From Ancistrus triradiatus (Eukaryota; Chordata; Actinopteri; Siluriformes; Loricariidae), in the NCBI GenBank assembly GCA_025084515.1, contig JAJAGP010002000.1, positions 1-64,000 on the forward strand: a DNA stretch of 64,000 nt, written 5' to 3'. Below, piece by piece: positions 11,101 to 19,848 of the stretch (the stretch's first letter is position 1; each line of letters opens with the position of its first letter). The position numbers and the translations under genes were made by a program. A model generated the notes under the pieces. The model saw only the letters and a list, made by a program, of their open reading frames with translations, made no database searches and was not told where the DNA came from.

Positions 11101-14100
11101 CATGAACAACCTCGGGACGTGTCGGGACATGGACGTTTTGCATGAGGGCCTGGAACGCTGAACGCTTCTCCGATGGAGTCGCATACTTGTGGCGGCTTTG
11201 CAGGGAATGAGAAAACAAAATGCATTCTTCTGTGTGTAGGTGGCAGCTCGCGGGTCCACTTTAGAACGGCTTGTGTGTGTCTTATTATTATTCTTATTCT
11301 CAACGTCTGGATGTGGTCTTATTGTTCTCCACTCTCTCATGGAAAAGCTAGTCGACTCCCGATGGGAACGAAAGACCACATTTTTGGTCCTTGGGAATGA
11401 TGGATGAACTTATTGTCTCTAGTTTATTCAAGCGGTCCAGATTTTGGAAATGTATTTTTGTTGCCCAGAGTAATGTGTGTCCCTGTCATTAACTCCTCCA
11501 GCACTGCATGGACCGTGGTGAGATCTGATTGGTTAGGTCTTCTTTAGTGGACGCCCTTAATTGTCTCCTTTAACCACCTCATCTACTTAAGCTGCTGTTT
11601 TGTCTGAGCGGCTTAGATCAGGATAACCAAGGTAGCTGGATAACGCTTATCAGATCATTCCTCTTCACAAAGCCCCGAGCATTCTTGGCTTATCAGGACA
11701 AGGGGATTTTATCTTTCCATCAAACGGACGGTAGTAATGCATCAAAGTTTCTAACATGTTAAAATGTAAGATGGAAGAAGCGTACAATAGACTCAAAGTC
11801 TTTTGATCGTTTTTACACTGCGATTCTGCATTTAAAGGCAGTTAAAGGTGTTTTCTTGCTGTCTGACAAGATGCTTTAAAGGTGCAGTGTAGAAACGGAT
11901 TAGAACAGAGTAGATCTCGCCTCCTTTAGATGCTCCAGGTCCGTTCGAGATCACGTCTTGCTCCAGGTCTGTTAGAGATCTCGCCTCCTTTAGATTGCTC
12001 CAGGTCTGTTAGAGATCACGTCTTGCTCCAGGTCTGTTAGAGATCCCGTCTCCTTTAGATGCTCCAGGCCAGGTCTGTTAGAGATCTCCCATCTCCTTTA
12101 AATGTCCCAGGGCGTTTGAGATCCCGTTTTCCTTTAGATGCTCCCAGGGTCTGTTAGAGATCCCGTCTCTTTAGATGCTCCAGGTCTGTTAGAGATCCCG
12201 TCTCCTTTAGATGCTCCAGGTCTGTTAGAGACCCTGTTTGCCTTTAGATGCTTCCAGGTCTGTTAGAGATCCCCGTCTCCTTTAGATGCTCCAGGTCTGT
12301 TAGAGAGTCCTGTCTCCTTTAGATGCTCCAGGTCTGTTAGAGATCCTGTCTCCTTTAGATGCCTCAGGTCTGTTAGAGAATTCCGTCTCCTTTAGATGTT
12401 CCAGGTCGTTAGAGATCCCGTCCCGCCTTTAGATGCTCCAGGTCTGTTAGAGATCCCGTCTCCTTTTAGATGCTCCAGGTCTGTTAGAGATCCGTCTCCT
12501 TTAGATGCTCCAGGTCTGTTAGAGATTCCCGTCTCCTTTAGATGGCTCCAGGCGGGTCTGTTAGGGGAGATCCCGTCTCCTTTAGATGCTCCAGGTTTGT
12601 TAGAGATCCCGTCTCCTATAGATGCTCCAGGTTTTTAGAGATCCCCGTCTCCTTTAGATGCCTCCAGGTCTGTTTTAGAGATCCTGTCTCTAGATGCTCC
12701 AGGTCTGTTTAGAGATCCCGTCTTTTTTAAATGTCCAGGTCTGTTAGGATCCCGTCTCCTTAGATGCTCTATGTCTGTTTAGAGATCACGTTCTCCTTTA
12801 GATGCTCCCAGGTTTGTTAGAGATCCGTCTCCTTTAGATGCTCCAGGTTTGTTAGAGATCCCGTCCTCCTTTATTAAAATGTCCCCAGGTCTGTTAGAGA
12901 TCCCTTTTCCTTTAAAGAAATGCTCTAATGTCTGTTATAGATCCCCGTCTCCTTAGATGCTCCAGTTCCTGTTAGAGATCCTGGCTCCTTTAGATGCTTC
13001 CAGGTCTGTTATAGATCCTGTCTCCTTTAGATTGCTCCAGGTCTGTTAAGAAGATCCCGTCTCCTTTAGATTCTCAGGGCCTGTTTAGAGAATCCACTCT
13101 TGCTCAGGTCTGTTTATAGATGCTCGCATGTCTTTTAGATGATCCCGTCTTCCTTTTAGAGATCACTCCAGGTCCATTGTTAGAATATCCCGTCTCCTTT
13201 AGATGCTCCAGGTTTAGGAGATCTCCATCTCCTTAGATGCTCCAGGTCTGTTAGAGATCCCGTCTTCTTTAGATGCTCCAGGTCTGTTAGAGATCCCGTC
13301 TCCTTTAGATGCTCCAGGTTTGTTAGAGATCCCGTCTCCTTTAGATGCTCCAGGTCTGTTAGAGATCCTGTCTCCTTTAGATGCTCCAGGTCTGTTAGAG
13401 ATCCCGTCTTTTTTAAATGTCCCAGGTCGTTAGAGATCCTGTCTCCATTAGATGCTCCAGGTCTGTTAGAGATCTTATCTCCTTTAGATGCTCCAGGTCT
13501 GTTAGAGATCCTGTCTCCTTTAGATGCTCCAGCTCGTTAGAGATCCCGTCTCCTTTAGATGCTCCAGGTCTGTTAGAGATCCCGTCTCCTTTAGATGCTC
13601 CAGGTCTGTTAGAGATCCCATCTCCTTTAGGAGGTCTGTTAGAGATCCCATGTCCTTTAGGAGGTCTGTTAGAGACCCCGTCTCCTTTAGGAGGTCTGTT
13701 AGAGATCCAATGTCCTTTAGGAGATCTGTTAGTGACCCCGTCTCCTTTAGATACTCCAGGTCTGTTAGAGATCCCGTCTCCTTTAGATGCTTCAGGTCTG
13801 TTAGAGACCCCGTCTCCTTTAGGAGGTCTGTTAGAGATCCCGTCTCCTTTAGGAGGTCTGTTAGAGATCCTGTCTGGTTTAGGAGGTCTGTTAGAGATCC
13901 TGTTTCCTTTAGAGAGACAACACTGTCCACACATTCTTCATCCCTCGTTTACACTCAGCTGTGTGTTTGTGTGTTTTTGTGTGCGTGCCTGTCATTGATT
14001 TCCACTCTTGTGTGATCTAAATGTACTTCCTCTCTATCAGGTAAACGTAAAGCACTGAAGTTAAATTTTGCAAATCCGCCAGTCAAACCGACCACCAGAA

Positions 14101-14205
14101 TCAGCCTCAACACGGCGGGTCCACCGTTCCAGAACCCACACATGTGAGTGGATTACTCTGCTCTATAACGTCCACTAGTGTACATCATTAATTACACACT
14201 CTGAA

Positions 14206-14245
<40 letters not shown>

Positions 14246-14690
14246 AGAGAGCGGTTACGCACACACAGTATCGAATCATCGGGGAAGTTGAAGATTTCTC
14301 CAGAGCAGCACTGGGACTTCACGGCGGAAGATTTAAAGGACCTGGGGGAGATCGGCCGAGGGGCGTATGGCTCCGTCAACAAGATGGCACACAAGCCCAG
14401 TGCACAGATCATGGCTGTAAAGGTAAAAACCACGCCCCCTGGTCTGTACAAAGAGGCCACGCCTGCTTTGTTGATACTGGCGTAGACATATGCTTCGGTT
14501 CCTTGCTGCGACATGTCACCGCATCGGCCATATTGGTCCAGGCAATGTTTGTAAGCAAATACAAGTGAACGGAGGAGCTGCGTTTTTTCTGGTCAAAATG
14601 CACAATAAGTTTCCTGGACCAATATGGCGCCGATGTTGACGCATGATCCAGCGGCCAATGTGGCGCCTTGGTATATTATATCTATGGGTA

Positions 14691-14770
<80 letters not shown>

Positions 14771-14907
14771 CAGAGGATCAGATCTACAGTGGATGAGAAG
14801 GAGCAGAAGCAGTTACTGATGGATCTGGATGTGGTTATGAGGAGTAGTGACTGTCCCTACATCGTCCAGTTCTATGGAGCACTCTTCAGAGAGGTGTGTT
14901 ATCAAGT

Positions 14908-14951
<44 letters not shown>

Positions 14952-17558
14952 ATCGTTACAGAGTGTGACCTGACTGCTGTGTTTCAGGGTGACTGCTGGA
15001 TTTGTATGGAACTCATGTCTACCTCGCTCGACAAATTCTACAAGTACGTGTACTCCACGCTGGAGGACGTGATCCCCGAGGAGATCCTGGGAAAAATCAC
15101 ACTAGCCGTGAGTCCAGTCCAGAGCAGTGCCGTCCCCCAGTGCCGTCCCCCAGTGCCGTCCCCCAGTGCCGTCCCGCACTGCTTTCCCCAGTGCTGTCAT
15201 GTCTCTTAATGAGCTCAGGACTCTGACCTTCTCTTCTCTCTCTCTTTAACTGCAGACTGTGAAAGCGCTTAACCACTTAAAAGAAAGCTTGAAAATCATC
15301 CACAGAGGTAAGACTGTCACCCAGCCACCATTCATTCATTCATATACGATTGTCCTGGTCCTACCTTTCGATTTGTGTCCGCTGACACCGTCTCTAAAGA
15401 CCCAATTACAATTCATTCATTAATCAGCGTTAAACTCTGACACTCAGCTAACACTCACTCACTCACTCACTCACTCACTCATTCATTCATTCATACGTAG
15501 TCATTCACTGCAGTCCTTTAATTATCCATTTACACTTTAATATTAATTCATTAATTCTTTCATTTATTCCTCACTCATTAAAATCTTTTAATTACCTACA
15601 AACAGCCAACATTCGTTCATTAATTAAATCCATCATTTACGTATTTATACCCAGTCAACACTCATTCATTCATTTGTTCATTCATTTATTCCTCACTCAT
15701 TAAAATCTATTAATTACCAACACTCAGCCAACAGTTATTCTTTCATTCAGCCAACAGAACTGTTTAATTTGTTTATTCATTTATTCAATTACAATAATTA
15801 ATTTATCACCTACACTCAGCCCATGCTCATTCATTCATTCGTCACTTGTTAAAATCTATTAACACTCATTACTATTACACTCAGCCAATAGTCATTCTTT
15901 AATTCATTCAAACCCATCACTTGCTCATTTACACTAAGCCAACAGCAATTCATTCATTCATTCATTCAAGGTAATCAGTTACCCTTATTAAAACTATTAA
16001 CTAATCACCTACACTCATCCCACACTGATTCATTCATTCATGCATGCATTCATTCAATAAAAACATTAATTGATCACCAACACTGATTCATTCATTCGTT
16101 CATGTTAGTTAAAATCTATTGATTATCCACCAACAATCACCTAACACTGATTCATTCATACATTAATATGCATCAACTCATCACCTCCAATCAGCCAACA
16201 TTCATTTATTCATTCATTCATTCATTCATTAATTCACATAAGTTAACTACCCACCTACACTCACCTAACTCTAATTCATTGATTCATTAATATTCATTAA
16301 CTCATCACCTACAATCATCCAACACTCATTCATTCATTCATATAAGTTAAAATCTATTAATTACCAACCTACACTCACTTAACACTGATTCATTCATTCA
16401 TTAATATCCATTAACTCATATTAACTCATCACCTACACTCACCTAACACTGATTCATTGATTCATTAATATTCATTAACTCATCACCTACAATCATCCAA
16501 CACTCATTCATTCATTCATTCATATAAGTTAAAATCTATTAATTACCAACCTACACTCACTTAACACTGATTCATTCATTCATTCATTAATATCCATTAG
16601 CTGATCATCAACACTCATTCAGCACTCAGCATTCATTCATTCAGTCATTCAGTTATTGAAGTCCTTTGCTTGCTCATTACTGGAACCCAGGGCTCTCACG
16701 CTGTCCCCTCTGTCTGCAGACATTAAGCCGTCGAACATCCTGTTGGACAGGAACGGGAACATTAAGCTGTGTGACTTTGGGATCAGCGGCCAGCTCGTGG
16801 ACTCCATCGCCAAGACCAGAGACGCCGGCTGCAGGCCGTACATGGCAGTGAGTTCAGCTCCGCACTCACTCACTCACTCAGTAAATTCCATTAATTACTC
16901 ACACTCACCCAACACTCATTCATAATTCATTCATTCATTCAAATATGTTAACAAATCACCTACCCCCAGCCAACACTCACTCATTCATTAATATCCATTA
17001 AATCCATTAATCTCTTACACTTACCTAACATTAATTGATTTATTCATTCATTCATAAATGTAATTTATCTCCTACACTCACCCAACACTGAATCATTCAG
17101 TCATTTATTCATTCATACATCGCAATCCATTAATGTCACACCTACTCTTGGCCAACAGCCAAATTCATGAATTACTCATTTATTCATAATTTCATTCATT
17201 CATTCATTCATTCATTCCAATTCAGTAATTATTGACATACACTCAGGCAACAATGAGTCATTCATTCATTTCAATTCATAAATTACTCTCCTACACTCAC
17301 CCAACATTGATTCATTCATTCATTCATTCTTTCATTAATTTATTCATGCATGTGTTCTTACATTAAAATGCTTTAATTACTCACATGCATGTGCCCAAAT
17401 TCATGAATATCAATTAAGTACTCATTTATTCATAATTGCATTCATTCAATAATTCATTCCTTCATTCCAATTCAATAATTATTGACATACACTCGGGCAA
17501 CACTCATTCATTCATTCATTCATTCATCAACATCCAGTAACTCTTCATTTATACTCGG

Positions 17559-17595
<37 letters not shown>

Positions 17596-17700
17596 ATCTC
17601 CCAATTCACCAGTAGCAGTGATGTCATGCTCTAATTTAAGCATGCTGACATCATCCCTTGTGTTCCCTCTCTGATATTCTGTATCACCTGTACCACCTGT

Positions 17701-17748
<48 letters not shown>

Positions 17749-17842
17749 ATCTTCCACCAGTAGCATGATGTCATGCTCTAATTTTAGCAAACTGACCTCA
17801 TCCACTGTGGTCCCTCACTGATGCTTCACCTGTGTGTGTTTC

Positions 17843-17886
<44 letters not shown>

Positions 17887-18003
17887 TGTGTGTGTGTGCG
17901 TGTGTGTGTTAGGATTACACCAGTAGCATGATGTCATGCACTTATTTATGCATGCTGACATCATTTGTTGTGTACCCTCTCTGATACTCTGTATCACCTG
18001 TAC

Positions 18004-18052
<49 letters not shown>

Positions 18053-19594
18053 GGCTACACCTCTCCCTGCAGTCAGTGTTGGCACCCTAACTCAAATGCC
18101 ATGCTGAAGTCCTAATTGAACAATGGGATGTTGTGATATGAGTAAAAACCTGTAATGTAACGCTGCTTCAGCCAGAACCTGTTCATAAGCCTCCACCTGC
18201 TGGGTCTCTGTGCCCTGGATGGATTAGTAAGTGGGCTTCAAACTCAGGGCCTGGGTCCTTACGCAGGTCACTGTATCAGTACCACGATCCTCTTTAATGT
18301 CTCTCTCTCTCTCTCTGTCTCTCAGCCGGAGAGGATAGACCCCAGTGCCTCCAGACAGGGTTACGATGTTCGGTCAGACGTCTGGAGTTTGGGGATCACA
18401 CTGGTAAGTGGAGATTTTGTCATAAGATGCTGGAGAAGCTAGACAGTGCACCACGTGTGTAGTACAGTGGTGCTTTACAGCCTTTGTGAAGCCTTTCATT
18501 GTTCTATATTTCTGCTTGAATACGAGTCCAGTGCATCCAGTATTACATGCCTTCCATAAAGACTGTAGGTAAGGTCAGGAGTAGGGATGCGCCGACATTA
18601 AAATTTGTGCCCAAAACAGAAGAAAATGAAACATTTGGTCGAATGCCGAATACGTTTTTTCACAGTTTTCCATTACTTTTGCCACTTTTTCCCCCAATGG
18701 CATCAATTAAACAGCCTACATGTAATTTAGTCCTGCTTGAAAATGATTTAAACATAAAACATTGTACATTATAAAATAATTTAAACGTTGTTTATTATCA
18801 TTTTGAAGTAGTTTCTTCCTACATATGTATAACATTGAATTGCAGGACTATGTGGAAGACTGAAATCTGTATGGAATTATGTAAATGTACTTTTTTTTTT
18901 TATCATTTCCACATATCAGTTCTTTGACTCTTGCTCATTTGAATCCATTACTTTATGACCAGTTCCAGCTAAACGAGGTAAACCACAGATCTCACACAGA
19001 AGCTCTTACATTTCCCTCATGTTAGTCCTCTTATTAGCTCCGTTCCACATCTGATCCGTTCCTCCAAAAAGACGCCTTAATACTTCAAGATTAAAATTTC
19101 GTAACGCCAAAGACTCCAATACCGACCTGTTAAGCTTTGCTAGCGTTCGTACGGACGCTCTAAACAATCGATGTAATCGTAACTCAGTATTCTGTCTCAT
19201 TAACCAGTCTCAGGGTTCCACTGTCGATTAGGAAGCTTTATAAGGACAGCGCCCCACATTGGAAGTAGGCTTCAAGGGCGCTTGGTAGGTAATGAGACAG
19301 ACCCGATGAACACTCGTTTAGTGTAAGTGCTCCGAAATAAATATTTCATTCACATTTCTTTAAGAAGAAGGAGCAAATGTGAACAAAACTCTCGTACTGT
19401 AGAGCCCTGCTTCCACTCGGCCCACACGTTTGCTACATTTATAAAGAGCGCCTCGCTCCACGCTGCCTGCGACCTGATCACGTCATCAACCTCTTATGGC
19501 TGAATAATTTTGGTTGCTGAATATTTGGTGCATCTCTAACTATGACATGTAAAGAGGAAATATGTGCTGTGGCTATGGTTTAAATAAAAATATT

Positions 19595-19655
<61 letters not shown>

Positions 19656-19812
19656 GCAGTACGAGCTGGCCACTGGTCGGTTCCCCTATCCGAAATGGAA
19701 CAGTGTGTTTGATCAGCTCACACAGGTGGTGAAAGGAGATCCTCCACAACTCAGCAACTCGGAGGAGAGACAGTTCTCCCCCAAATTCATCAACTTTGTC
19801 AACCTGTGGTAT

Positions 19813-19848
<36 letters not shown>

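Noticed and set aside
13413..13998. Long open frames on both strands over minisatellite B (up to 193 codons).
   Set aside because: The repeat period (36 or 30 bp) divides by three, so frames stay open by arithmetic. There is no start context, domain or splice support.
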